Source: CAG-411 sp050875145
Lineage (GTDB): Bacteria; Bacillota; Clostridia; Lachnospirales; Lachnospiraceae
Direction of reading: 5' to 3'
DNA length: 64,000 bases
Assembly: GCA_050875145.1 (NCBI GenBank)
Contig: JBNMLH010000001.1
Coordinates: 248,001-312,000, forward strand
Position 1 is the first letter of the stretch. Each line of letters opens with the position of its first letter. The position numbers and the translations under genes were made by a program. Shown here piece by piece: positions 37,664 to 46,819 of the stretch. The notes under the pieces are model-generated. The model ran no database searches. It was not told where the DNA came from and saw only the letters and a program-made list of their open reading frames with translations.

Positions 37664-38548
37664 ATGGAACATTCATTAGAGAAAGTAGCTATGAAGGTAT
37701 CCTTTGTCAGTATTTTTTTCAATGTTTTCTTATTTCTTTTTAAACTTTTGGCAGGTATACTTGCACATTCCGGAGCTATGATTAGTGATGCTATTCATTC
37801 CGCATCTGATGTATTCAGCACATTTGTAGTTGTCATTGGTATCAAACTGGCAAGTAAAGCTTCTGATAAGCAACATCCCTATGGACATGAACGAATGGAA
37901 TGTGTTGCCGCCATTATACTTGCCACTATCCTGGCTGTTACTGGTCTTGGTATTGGTCTATCTGCTGTTGAAACAATTCACAATGCAGAAACAAATAAAA
38001 TTACCATCCCTGGACAATTCGCTCTTATTGCAGCAATTGTATCTATTCTGGTAAAAGAAGCTATGTTTTGGTATACAAAAATCAATGCAAAGCTAATTGA
38101 TTCCAGTGCACTTATGGCAGACGCCTGGCATCACCGTTCTGATGCCCTGTCTTCTGTGGGTGCATTAATCGGTATTGGCGGTGCCCGTATGGGCTTTCCT
38201 GTATTAGATCCCATTGCCAGTATTGTTATCTGCCTTTTCATCTGGAAGGCAGCCTATGACATTTTCAAAGACGCTGTCAACAAAATGCTTGATACTGCCT
38301 GTGAAGATGCCATTGAACAGGAAATGCGTACCGTTGCATTAGAACAAGCAGGAGTAGAAGGCATTGATCTGCTTCACACACGAGTATTTGGAAATAAAAT
38401 TTATGTAGATATGGAAATTTGTGCAGATGGGCAAAAAACGCTTTTAGAAACTCACCAAATTGCAGAACAAGTACATGATGCCATTGAACAACAATTTCCT
38501 AAAGTAAAACATATCATGATACATGTAAATCCTATGGAAAACAAGTAA
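37664..38548 (+). CDS. Cation diffusion facilitator family transporter
   Basis: 294 residues, six membrane helices plus a cytoplasmic C-terminal domain (about 212-294). Metal-site residues are visible in SDAIHSASDVFSTF (TM2) and ADAWHHRSDALSSVG (TM5), and the C-terminal domain ends HIMIHVNPMENK. It exports divalent cations such as Zn, Fe or Mn in exchange for protons. HSASD/HHRSD does not by itself fix the metal. Confidence 0.92.
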   Translation: MEHSLEKVAMKVSFVSIFFNVFLFLFKLLAGILAHSGAMISDAIHSASDVFSTFVVVIGIKLASKASDKQHPYGHERMECVAAIILATILAVTGLGIGLSAVETIHNAETNKITIPGQFALIAAIVSILVKEAMFWYTKINAKLIDSSALMADAWHHRSDALSSVGALIGIGGARMGFPVLDPIASIVICLFIWKAAYDIFKDAVNKMLDTACEDAIEQEMRTVALEQAGVEGIDLLHTRVFGNKIYVDMEICADGQKTLLETHQIAEQVHDAIEQQFPKVKHIMIHVNPMENK

Positions 38549-38679
38549 TATCCACCCAAGCTTACAGTTCTTATATGACAAATCTTTAAATCATCAATCA
38601 CTATAAAAAAGAGACTTCACACCAATATAGTTACAATTAATTCCAAATCAGAAATAAAATTGTGCCATATATTGTTTAA

Positions 38680-38728
38680 CGCACTAAAAGGTATAAGATG
38701 CGAACATCGTCCATTACCTTTTAGTGCG
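38680..38728. other. Long hairpin in intergenic region
   Basis: CGCACTAAAAGGTA pairs with TACCTTTTAGTGCG, and GATG/CATC can pair inside the loop. There is no clear T-run, so a structured RNA or a repeat arm is as likely as a terminator. Confidence 0.5.
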
Positions 38729-38801
38729 CTATTTCCAGATTGCTATCTCTCAATATGGGTGGATGAGAGAATAGCCTACAAGAAATTTATCTTCCTTGCC
38801 T

Positions 38802-39017
38802 TCATTTTGTTTTGTACATAATTGTAGTAATACCACTAACAATTACTACGTTTCGTCCTTCTACCTCTATTTTACTTCTTGCTACCCAGGGAATATGAAT
38901 ATTTTTTAGCCAGCTACATCATTATTCCCTTTAATTTTTCTAGTTTTCCTATAAACAAATACACCTCCCTTTTTATCAGCTTTTACTTCCCACACCTTAC
39001 TTACTCTAAGGTTTCTC
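38802..39017 (-). pseudogene. Decayed coding remnant (two frames)
   Basis: No intact gene lies between 38549 and 39731. On the minus strand one frame reads KVWEVKADKKGGVFVYRKTR and ends at a stop. The frame beside it continues NIHIPWVARSKIEVEGRNVV and then VSGITTIMYKTK before a stop at 38802. Together they look like one short gene broken by a frameshift, without a start codon. Family not recognised. Confidence 0.35.
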
Positions 39018-39288
39018 AAAACATGTCACATAAACTTAAAATCTACTCAAAACCCAATTTACAACCAACAGACTTTTTTAGGTATCTTAACAGAATAAAC
39101 ATACACCCTTTCTATATATATCCTTCTGCTATCGATTTTTCTGTCACATGTCTTGATGTTCAAACTATATCGCTTTCTGTCTTAAATTTCAATACTCATT
39201 GCAGAATCGGAGAAAATATTGCAGATTTTGACACTTTTTTACCGCGGTTTGCCAACTATTGGTAATTTCCATTCTAAAATTTTCTTGA

Positions 39289-39550
39289 TTAGTGGTCAAT
39301 TTTTTCTTCCAATTTTTTAATTATGTTCTCATATTTTTCAATTTCTTTTTCGCATTCATTAATTCGTTTTTTACAAACCTTAATAAAACGGTAAGCAGTT
39401 TTTCACAAAATTTTTTATTTTTTGCATTTGTAGGCTTCAATGTCCTTAATATCATATCAAAATTATATACTCCCCAAATTTCATTAAACGATTGATACGG
39501 AAATTGATTACTTGGGCTGCTATGATAGCGATATCCTTTGCATCCATGCT
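39289..39550 (-). pseudogene. Decayed coding remnant with coiled-coil end
   Basis: Minus strand: one frame reads PSNQFPYQSFNEIWGVYNFD and MILRTLKPTNAKNKKF without a start. A neighbouring frame finishes KRINECEKEIEKYENIIKKL and stops at 39289. This looks like a frameshifted gene end. A 95-codon frame at 39452-39739 overlaps it and is less convincing. Confidence 0.35.
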
Positions 39551-39731
39551 AATGAAACTCAAGGGATTTGAGCCACTAACAACTTGATTAAAGGTCCAAA
39601 ATTTTGTAAAACGTGCAAATTCAAGGATTTCTATATACTTTTTCGTTATAAACAAACCACAATCTCCGCAGTAGACCTCAACCAATCGTCCTTCGTCTTC
39701 GACTCGCTCTCTTGGGCGTTCCTTGCATAAG

Positions 39732-41153
39732 TCATTCATAATCTGCTCTCGTCGTCCCTCCGGTCCTAGACAGCAGAACGACTGACTCCACATGATAGCT
39801 ATTTCCAAACATATCACATCCTCTAACTTTTTTTAGTTCATATCCATTTTCGCAGAGGATTTTAAGGTCACGAGCAAGTGTTGCAGGGTCACAGCTTACA
39901 TATACAATTTTCTGCGGTTCCATTTGTAATACGGTATTTAATAATGCCGGATCACATCCCTTTCTCGGTGGGTCTACTACAATGACATCTGCTGCCATAG
40001 TTCCTGCACTTTCTTTATATTTCTGCGGCAATACCTCTTCTGCTGCTCCAACAAAAAATTCTGCATTGGTTATGCCATTTATTTTTGCATTTTGTTTTGC
40101 ATCTTTGATTGCCTGTGGCACAATCTCCACACCATAAACTTGTTTTGCTTTTTGTGCCAAAAACAGAGAGATCGTTCCGATTCCACAATACAAATCCCAC
40201 ACAATTTCATTTCCTTTTAAGTCGGCATAGTCCAATGCGGTCTGATAAAGTTTGGTAGTCTGCACTGGATTTACCTGATAAAAGGATAGAGGGGAAATCT
40301 GATATTTAATCTCTCCAATGTAATCCTCAATATAGTCCTGTCCCCACAAAGTAATACATTTATCCCCCAAAATACGATTTGTCTTTTCTTTATTCACATT
40401 GATACTAATGCTTGTCATACCTGGGATTTCTTTTAATTTTTCAACCAATACTTCGGATTTTGGAATACAATCCCCATTTACAATTAAACAAACCATAATT
40501 TCTTTTGTTTTAAATCCCACTCGTGTCAGTATATGACGTACCAATCCTGTATGACTTGTCTCATTATACGGCTTTACATGACATTCTGCCATATATTCTT
40601 TTACAATGGCAAGTAATTTATCATTTTCTTTTGCCTGTATCGCACAATGACTGGTATCAATAATCGTATGTGTTCTACCAGCGTAGAAGCCTGTAATAAT
40701 TGCTCCATTTTTATCATATCCTACCGGAAACTGTGCCTTGTTTCGATAATAAAATGGTTCCGCCATCCCCATAATAGGCTCCATAGGAATCTCTGCAAAA
40801 CCTCCGATACGCTGTAAGCAACTTTCTATCTTTTTTTGCTTATACGCTAATTGTGCTTCATAACTTAAATGTTGTAACTGACAGCCACCACAAGCCTTGG
40901 CAACAGGACAGACCGGCTCCACACGGTCTGGCGATGCCTCCAGAATTTCTATTATTCTGGCATATCCATATGTCTTTTTTGTTTTCATAATGGAAACACG
41001 CACCTTGTCCCCAACAATCGCATCCTTAATAAATAAAGTATAACCATCTAGTTTTGCAACCCCTGCGCCCTCCGCAGTCAAATCCTCTATCTCTACTACA
41101 AATTCCTGATTTTTACTAATTGCTTTTCCATCAAATGTAACACATTTTTTCAT
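39732..41153 (-). CDS. rlmD: 23S rRNA (uracil-5-)-methyltransferase, RlmD/RumA family
   Basis: 473 residues. Order: TRAM RNA-binding domain (about 10-65), Fe-S-type cysteines CPVAKACGGCQLQH, then a Rossmann methyltransferase with motif I DLYCGIGTISLFL, VVDPPRKGCD and the catalytic Cys region YVSCDPATLARDL. It methylates U in 23S rRNA or tRNA. ATG 41153 (MKKCVTFDG) is the likely start. The extreme C-terminus (TGGTTRADYE) is short compared with many Lachnospiraceae relatives and runs into the decayed region, so the original end may be lost. Confidence 0.9.
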   Translation of the reverse strand: MKKCVTFDGKAISKNQEFVVEIEDLTAEGAGVAKLDGYTLFIKDAIVGDKVRVSIMKTKKTYGYARIIEILEASPDRVEPVCPVAKACGGCQLQHLSYEAQLAYKQKKIESCLQRIGGFAEIPMEPIMGMAEPFYYRNKAQFPVGYDKNGAIITGFYAGRTHTIIDTSHCAIQAKENDKLLAIVKEYMAECHVKPYNETSHTGLVRHILTRVGFKTKEIMVCLIVNGDCIPKSEVLVEKLKEIPGMTSISINVNKEKTNRILGDKCITLWGQDYIEDYIGEIKYQISPLSFYQVNPVQTTKLYQTALDYADLKGNEIVWDLYCGIGTISLFLAQKAKQVYGVEIVPQAIKDAKQNAKINGITNAEFFVGAAEEVLPQKYKESAGTMAADVIVVDPPRKGCDPALLNTVLQMEPQKIVYVSCDPATLARDLKILCENGYELKKVRGCDMFGNSYHVESVVLLSRTGGTTRADYE

Positions 41154-41230
41154 TGCTCTTATATACACCTTTCTTTTGTTTATCCTTTTGCGTATATGCC
41201 TTTGGCTGTCAAAAAAGAGTTTTACTTGTG

Positions 41231-41280
41231 AAGCGTTTTTGCTCTAGAAAAGCTGAACTTTTCAATAGAACAAAAAGACG
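41231..41280. repeat. Inverted-repeat element, family 2, copy B
   Basis: AAGCGTTTTTGCTCTAGAAAAG and CTTTTCAATAGAACAAAAAGACG: same layout as the copies at 31220 and 50069, again directly next to a terminator. Confidence 0.55.
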
Positions 41281-41300
41281 GGAAGAATTCTCCCCGCCTG
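41277..41300 (-). terminator. Terminator of yhaM
   Basis: On the minus strand GGCGGGGAGAATTCTTCCCGTC, a palindromic hairpin followed by TTTTTG, begins about 7 bases after the yhaM stop. Confidence 0.8.
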
Positions 41301-41306
41301 CTTATT

Positions 41307-42251
41307 TTATTTTCCTGTTCTTCTAAGATTCGTATCTAATGTTCTTTGAAAACCAAGCCAATCTAAATTTTCCTCATCTCCCGACATCAGTTCAATCAAT
41401 GTCTGGAATTTAGCATCTGCATTGTCCGCAAAGTTTAATGCAAATGCCTCTACAAGAGCCGGCTTCTTTGGAGAACCATATTCTAACTCGCCATGATGCG
41501 CTAAAATACAATGCACAAGTTCTCTCTTTAATCGTTCCGGAAAACCTTCAATTTTATCACAGGAATTTTCCACCAAATGTGCTCCTATGTAAATATGCCC
41601 TAATAACTGTCCTGCATCTGTATAATCATTTTCCGGGAAAGAAGATAACTCTATAATCTTTCCCATATCATGAAACATAGCTGCTGTAAGAAGTAAGTCA
41701 CGATTTAGAATAGGATAACTTTTGGCAAAAAAGTCACACATTCTTGTAACCCCAAGGGTATGTTCCAACAATCCACCCATAAATCCATGATGCACACTTT
41801 TGGCAGCAGAATGCATACGAAACTCTTTTTGAAATTTTTCATCCTGTTTAAAATAATTCTCCAATAACTCCCGCAAATGTGGCTCTTCAATCGTTGCTAT
41901 ATAGTCCAACAACCCCTGATACATCTGCTCTACATTCTTTTTCGTACATGGCATATAATCCGCTGGATCATACTCATCCTCACCACATTTTCTAATACGT
42001 TCAATATTCAACTGCAAATTTCCCTGAAAACTTGTCACACGACCAGATACATTTATATAATCTAAACTGGAAAATTCATCAATTCCACCAGACATTATGT
42101 TCCAGACTTTTCCATCCAAATTTCCTGTCTTATCTTGCAATGTCAAAGAAAAATATGGCTTTCCTGCTTTCGTTGTCAGTTCCTGCTTTTTTCTACAAAA
42201 ATACACTTCATTAATAACCATATCTTCACGTAAATCTTCAATATATCTCAT
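41307..42251 (-). CDS. yhaM: 3'-5' exoribonuclease YhaM family
   Basis: 314 residues: N-terminal OB-fold (about 1-90, FSLTLQDKTGNLDGKVWNI) and an HD domain with HHGFMGGLLEHTLG (about 155) and AAMFHDMGKIIEL. YhaM trims 3' ends of RNA and single-stranded DNA in Firmicutes. Start taken at ATG 42251 (MRYIEDLRE); a GTG/ATG 12 bases upstream is possible. Confidence 0.92.
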   Translation of the reverse strand: MRYIEDLREDMVINEVYFCRKKQELTTKAGKPYFSLTLQDKTGNLDGKVWNIMSGGIDEFSSLDYINVSGRVTSFQGNLQLNIERIRKCGEDEYDPADYMPCTKKNVEQMYQGLLDYIATIEEPHLRELLENYFKQDEKFQKEFRMHSAAKSVHHGFMGGLLEHTLGVTRMCDFFAKSYPILNRDLLLTAAMFHDMGKIIELSSFPENDYTDAGQLLGHIYIGAHLVENSCDKIEGFPERLKRELVHCILAHHGELEYGSPKKPALVEAFALNFADNADAKFQTLIELMSGDEENLDWLGFQRTLDTNLRRTGK

Positions 42252-42396
42252 TCTCCATACCATCCATCAGCATACTGCCAATAGAACAGACACATCAAAA
42301 CAATGTTTGTCTGTAAACTTCCTTTCTTTTTTTATAACAATTTGATACTGCAACATATTTCTACCCTTTATATTTTCAACTATTCTCATAGAAGAA

Positions 42397-43635
42397 TTAT
42401 CTTGCTTCCAACTTTAATTTTCTTTTTTTTTCTATCGGATTCTGAAAAGGATTTTTTAAAACGGTAACCGTCACCTTTTCACCAACCTGATATTTTTGAA
42501 TACACTCGTAAAAGTTTAAAATAGAAGTAATCTTTTCGCCTTCTACTGCTGAAATGACATCTCCTACCAACACGCCTGCTTTATAGGCTGGAGAATTTTC
42601 GGCCACAGCAGTCACATAAATGCCGCCTCGAACGCTATGATTTGCCAAAATTTTTTCTGGAATCTCTTCTGCTGTAATCCCAGCATAAGTCAGTTTTTCT
42701 TTATTTAATATACTTTCCACTAACTGTTTTAATTTTCCAATACCATAAAAGGTGCAATTCTCGGTTGTATCACTTTGCCGGTTTATCATACCTAATAATT
42801 CACCGTAGGCGTTACAGATAATACCATTTCCATCACTGTGATAACCCATATTGGTAGTATACACATCCAATTGATAATCCTCAATACTTTTTTCAGTTTC
42901 CTGTCCGGATATATAACCATATTCAACTGAATACAATGCCCCATTTGGACTTCCAAATGCAAATATCATACTTCCTACAGATAACTCCCCAGAATCACCA
43001 AAAGAAATCACTTTAATCTGTTCTTTTATTTTTGCTGATAAATTATTCAATGGTACTGCCACAATAGCTAAATCTGCCCTGGTGTCTGCTCCATACAGAC
43101 TTCCCTCTATATCTGTTCCATCAAAAAAGCGAACTACAACTTCATCTGTCTGCAACTTGCTATAATTCGTCAATACCATAATATTGCTCTTCGTTTTTGC
43201 TATAATAGTTCCAGTTATCTGTCCCTGTTCATTATACTGTTCTTTTTGCTTTCCACTACTATAATTAGAAACCCCAACAATTGATTTTTCGCACTGGTTT
43301 TCTAATGCTTCAAGCTGATTGTAAAAGTCCTGCATTTCTGCAAAACCAAATGTCTCTTTTTTGTCTTTTATTTTACTGGATTTCTCTTTGTCCGTTTCCT
43401 CTGGCTGTATCGTAGGATGTGCAGATACCTGCAATGTAATCTTTTCTGGTTGACTTTGTTGCTTTATGACAATATTCTTTGCACATTGTACAACACTAAA
43501 TGCTACTCCTGCACTTAATCCAAAACATAACCCACACACAGTTGCTTTCTTCGCCAATGCAACTCTCTCTCTCCGTGGTCTTTTACTCTCCATCAGCTCT
43601 TCTTCCATAAAAGAAAATTCTTCATCCTCTATCAT
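42397..43635 (-). CDS. Membrane-anchored HtrA/DegP-like protein lacking the catalytic His
   Basis: 412 residues: cytoplasmic N-terminus of about 30 residues, one membrane helix (about 30-50), a trypsin-like domain (about 105-300) and a PDZ domain (about 310-400, GGIYVTAVAENSPAYKAGVLVGDVI). The fold markers are good (ADLAIVAV with the Asp, FAFGSPNG, GELLGMI). But the His motif TNNHV is replaced by TNYSK, and GNSGG by YHSDG. The protease is therefore probably inactive and may act as a sensor or scaffold. ATG 43635 follows GGAGG. Confidence 0.82.
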   Translation of the reverse strand: MIEDEEFSFMEEELMESKRPRRERVALAKKATVCGLCFGLSAGVAFSVVQCAKNIVIKQQSQPEKITLQVSAHPTIQPEETDKEKSSKIKDKKETFGFAEMQDFYNQLEALENQCEKSIVGVSNYSSGKQKEQYNEQGQITGTIIAKTKSNIMVLTNYSKLQTDEVVVRFFDGTDIEGSLYGADTRADLAIVAVPLNNLSAKIKEQIKVISFGDSGELSVGSMIFAFGSPNGALYSVEYGYISGQETEKSIEDYQLDVYTTNMGYHSDGNGIICNAYGELLGMINRQSDTTENCTFYGIGKLKQLVESILNKEKLTYAGITAEEIPEKILANHSVRGGIYVTAVAENSPAYKAGVLVGDVISAVEGEKITSILNFYECIQKYQVGEKVTVTVLKNPFQNPIEKKRKLKLEAR

Positions 43636-43909
43636 AATGTTCCTCCATGACTATCTGTTCAAAAGAATTACCCTATAAGCAATGTTCTTTGCTCAAAAGC
43701 CTCTCAAGCATTATAGCAAACAGATATGAATGAAGTATGAATGAACAGTAAAAGTTTGCTATCCAGATTGTATCAAAACTTAAATTTACAACGTATCTAC
43801 TCTAGCATTATCCCAAACATAAGTCAAGTAAAGTTCCTTATATGTACACCTATCAAGTCTGGTCGATGTCGAAATTACCATCTGCAGTAAATTTTTATCA
43901 TTTTTTTAG

Positions 43910-43963
43910 TTATTCACACATTTTCCCTATTAATCCAACAGGTTATCCACATGTTTATCCACA
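43910..43963 (+). promoter_or_regulatory. Cluster of three perfect DnaA boxes
   Basis: TTATTCACA (43910-43918), TTATCCACA (43943-43951) and TTATCCACA (43955-43963), all in one orientation, in AT-rich DNA with no gene. All match TTATNCACA. They lie upstream of the HtrA-like gene. No dnaA, dnaN or other origin genes are near. The rest of 43640-44210 holds a repeat element and a terminator. Confidence 0.6.
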
Positions 43964-44027
43964 TAATCAACACTTTCACGCTCTTTTTCTATTTTCTTTA
44001 CATATTGCCTTATCCCTTTTTCTACAA

Positions 44028-44090
44028 CAAAGTGGACAAGTCCATGTCATCTCCCTCTATCCCTCACTCATAAGAGACTTGCTACACTTT
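44028..44090. repeat. Inverted-repeat element, family 1, copy C
   Basis: CAAAGTGGACAAGTCC at the left and AGACTTGCTACACTTT at the right. The inner CCCTCACTCATAAGAG resembles the inner part of the copy at 31043. Confidence 0.68.
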
Positions 44091-44128
44091 ATGTGCCAAA
44101 ACGGGTTTATTCGTAAGAAGTAAGAAAA

Positions 44129-44164
44129 ATAGGCTGTGAATCCCTCTGTGTATTCACAACCTAT
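44129..44164 (-). terminator. Terminator of the 67-residue gene
   Basis: On the minus strand ATAGGTTGTGAATA pairs with the TTCACAGCCTAT arm and is followed by TTTTTCTT. Confidence 0.7.
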
Positions 44165-44213
44165 CTGTAAGCATCAACGACTCTACAAGAACAAAACGTT
44201 CTGTCATTTAATA

Positions 44214-44417
44214 TTATAGTTCAATCGTGATATTGCCGTTATTTTTGTATTGTAAATAATCATAAGTACGTGAAGCATTTAGTAATTGAATAGGCTCAAG
44301 GTCTATATCCATAAATTGAAGATCCACTTCATCCTCAAATTTTTCAAATTCTTCGTTTGTCATAGCGTTTACATATTCCTTCAATTCATAAATTGTCATA
44401 TTTGTAATATCTTTCAT
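44214..44417 (-). CDS. Small acidic protein, unknown function
   Basis: 67 residues from ATG 44417 (GGAG 9 bases upstream). Acidic and helical: MTIYELKEYVNAMTNEEFEK then a C-terminal strand-like end NNGNITIEL. It has its own terminator. No family recognised. Confidence 0.6.
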   Translation of the reverse strand: MKDITNMTIYELKEYVNAMTNEEFEKFEDEVDLQFMDIDLEPIQLLNASRTYDYLQYKNNGNITIEL

Positions 44418-44481
44418 GGTAAACAACTCCGTTTCTATCTAAAAAAGGTTATCAAGTGTCTTTTTGTATTTTACTACAATT

Positions 44482-45099
44482 TTATAGGATTGACAAATGG
44501 AGAATTACCCTGTCTACATCCTCTTGAGTAAGTTTTCGTTCCTCAGTAAGGGCAATTTTCAACAATTCCTGGTACACCTGACGTCGTTTTTCCACCTCTG
44601 CAATCTTTTTCTTCACCTGTGGACGAATTTCACCTAGAAAATCGTTTACCTCTTCTAATTGTTCTGTCATCTCTAATTCCGTTTTTTTCTTTATGTATTG
44701 TGCTACTATCGGTGCTTTTCCACCACTGGAACAGGCCGCAACGATGTCTCCTCTTTTCGTATATGCTGGGAAAAAAAAGCTACTTTCCTTCGGAATATTG
44801 ACCACATTAACTAACACATGTTTTTCTTTTGCATCCTTTGCAATATTGTGGTTTACATTCTGATTATCTGTAGCAGCAATTGCTAAAACTGCTTTTTCCA
44901 AATCTTTCTTCTCATATTTCCTTTCTTCCCATGTAACTCCTCTTAATTGTTTAATTTCTTCGGAAACGGATGGAGCCACCACAAAAACGTTTCCCCCAAA
45001 CTCTAACAGTGCCTTTATCTTTCGCAGGGCAACCTTACCTCCACCTGCTACCAGACATCGTTTTTCCGTAATATCCATAAAAATTGGAATTTGTGCCAT
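44482..45099 (-). CDS. Precorrin-2 dehydrogenase / sirohydrochlorin ferrochelatase (Met8/CysG N-terminal type)
   Basis: 205 residues. The N-terminal NAD-binding fold has CLVAGGGKVALRKIKALLEFG (about residue 13), then AIAATDNQNVNHNIA and a sirohydrochlorin domain (FFFPAYTKRGDIVAACSSGGKAP). It oxidises precorrin-2 with NAD and may insert iron to make siroheme. ATG 45099 follows AAAGGAG. No other cobalamin or siroheme gene is adjacent. Confidence 0.9.
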   Translation of the reverse strand: MAQIPIFMDITEKRCLVAGGGKVALRKIKALLEFGGNVFVVAPSVSEEIKQLRGVTWEERKYEKKDLEKAVLAIAATDNQNVNHNIAKDAKEKHVLVNVVNIPKESSFFFPAYTKRGDIVAACSSGGKAPIVAQYIKKKTELEMTEQLEEVNDFLGEIRPQVKKKIAEVEKRRQVYQELLKIALTEERKLTQEDVDRVILHLSIL

Positions 45100-45215
45100 G
45101 TTTTCTCCTTTATTGTTACTTTTCTCAGCCACAAAGAAATGTTTGTTCACACTATGACCACTTGCAAGCTAAGAGCCGGTGAACAACATTTCATATATCT
45201 ACGAACTAATGCTAT

Positions 45216-45893
45216 TTATGCCTCGTCTTCTCTTTTTTCCTGTTCCTCCCGATCAATAAACATCAGGATAAATGCAGCTAGCAAAATTCCAGCACTAATC
45301 ATAATGGTCTTTTCTGCAAATATACCAATACCTATATTTCCAATAATTGCCCCTCCAATAAAGCAGGCAATAATTCCAAAATAGAGCAGTCCATTATATA
45401 AATTCTTTTTGTTTTTTCTACTCATATAATCACACATATTTTGGGTAGCACTTCGCAAATTTCCAATACACATGGTAGTTGCAATACCTCTTCCATGAAT
45501 CTTTCGAAATGCTTCTACCTGTATCCCGCAAGCCAAAGAGGTTAAACTGTTTGCCAGCAGATTATATCGTAATGGTATCCAGCTCACACTAAATAGAATA
45601 ATTGCTTCTATCAATACAGCAACCTGACGCCAATGCAACTTTTTACTAAATTTCATACGCACAATATCGGATAACATGATGCCAACTGTAAATGCCAGAA
45701 TTGGGCAAAAATAATGCAATGCCTGTGCAAATTTTCCCTCAGATATATACACACCAAATAGCAGCATATTTCCCGTCTGTGCATTCGCAAAGACCTCCCC
45801 TCTCATAATGTACGAATAGGCATCCATCATTCCCCCTGAAATAGCGAGCAAAATACCCAATTCAATTGATTCTGATGTTTGTTTTGCCTTCAT
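45216..45893 (-). CDS. YoaK/DUF1275 family membrane protein
   Basis: 225 residues with six membrane segments. It carries the family start AISGGMMDAYSYIMRGEVFANAQTGNMLLFGV and the later VEAFRKIHGRGIATTMCIGNLRS. Function unknown; relatives are suspected transporters or channels. ATG follows AGGAG. Basic and acidic tail EEQEKREDEA at the C-terminus. Confidence 0.88.
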   Translation of the reverse strand: MKAKQTSESIELGILLAISGGMMDAYSYIMRGEVFANAQTGNMLLFGVYISEGKFAQALHYFCPILAFTVGIMLSDIVRMKFSKKLHWRQVAVLIEAIILFSVSWIPLRYNLLANSLTSLACGIQVEAFRKIHGRGIATTMCIGNLRSATQNMCDYMSRKNKKNLYNGLLYFGIIACFIGGAIIGNIGIGIFAEKTIMISAGILLAAFILMFIDREEQEKREDEA

Positions 45894-45975
45894 TGTAACT
45901 CATTTCTCCTTTTTCTTTCTGTGATTTCTCTAAGCTTTGCCTATTTATGAATTGATTTTTTAGACTCTTTTTCCC

Positions 45976-46764
45976 TTAGATACAAGCCTTATGGATTGTT
46001 CCATTCTTCGCGCTCACACAATCTCTATACAATTCCGGATTATCGTAAATTGTATGATAATATCCTGGTTGCAATAACTTTTTTACAGAAAAACCTTCTA
46101 AGCCTACCTTTACTCTATTAGGCATAATAAATCCAAAAAACGGCGGCATATAGGTTACTATATCGTTGACATTTGCAAAGTTCCAACATTCCTTATAGAT
46201 GCTGTTTAAATATTGTTTCATCTGACACCTGTTAAAAAGAGTGTATTTAAAGGGACGCACACTTCCAAAGGTATACAAATACGGACACACACCAAAATTA
46301 TAATTCAAATCCTGACAGCAAAGGATTGCCTGTGCGGAACCCAGAGACCAGCCGATAATCTCGGTTTCCGCTGTTTGATATTTCTTATGCAAACGACTCC
46401 ATTCTAACCGAATTTCGTCCTTAATACTTCGATACATATTCGCCCATCCATGATGTGCTCGAAGACATAGCATTTGTCCTTCAAAATAAAATACGTCATA
46501 ATATTTGTCCGTAAATTCCACGATATTCGCAATCCAGTCAGAAAGACCATTGGTCTTCTGAAAATTAATTTGAATGACATCCCGCTCTTTTTCATAATGG
46601 ATTTCATAATTCATTTCATGTTGAAATCGAAACAGTTTTTCCAAACCTGTACATTGATAGGCGACTGCTTTGTAATGTAATTCTTTGCTTGCCTTCCCTG
46701 TATGGTTATAGTCCTCGCTATTGTCAATAAAATACTGTTCAAAATCCAATCTTCGATATGCCAT
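45976..46764 (-). CDS. Lipase_3-like alpha/beta hydrolase
   Basis: 262 residues. The nucleophile elbow is GWSLG (about residue 142, EIIGWSLGSAQAILCC), and preceding strands fit the class 3 lipase pattern (VIQINFQKTNGLSDWIANI, LRAHHGWANMYRSI). A His that could complete the triad is in QPGYYHTIYDN near the C-terminus. No signal peptide, so cytoplasmic. Substrate unknown. Confidence 0.75.
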   Translation of the reverse strand: MAYRRLDFEQYFIDNSEDYNHTGKASKELHYKAVAYQCTGLEKLFRFQHEMNYEIHYEKERDVIQINFQKTNGLSDWIANIVEFTDKYYDVFYFEGQMLCLRAHHGWANMYRSIKDEIRLEWSRLHKKYQTAETEIIGWSLGSAQAILCCQDLNYNFGVCPYLYTFGSVRPFKYTLFNRCQMKQYLNSIYKECWNFANVNDIVTYMPPFFGFIMPNRVKVGLEGFSVKKLLQPGYYHTIYDNPELYRDCVSAKNGTIHKACI

Positions 46765-46819
46765 ATTATATGCTCCGGCTTTTCTTACAGTATATGCCCC
46801 TGCAAATAAGATATTTCCT

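Noticed and set aside
38879..39265. A 128-codon plus-strand open frame
   Set aside because: No ribosome site, composition rich in Phe/Ile/Ser/Tyr typical of antisense to AT-rich DNA, and the minus strand of the same stretch shows better coding-like remnants.
39452..39739. A 95-codon minus-strand frame after rlmD
   Set aside because: It begins inside the rlmD end, has no clear ribosome site, and a neighbouring frame reads better as a decayed gene.
43910..43963. Chromosomal replication origin
   Set aside because: Only three boxes in one cluster and none of the usual origin genes (dnaA, dnaN, recF, gyrB) are near; kept as a DnaA-box cluster only.
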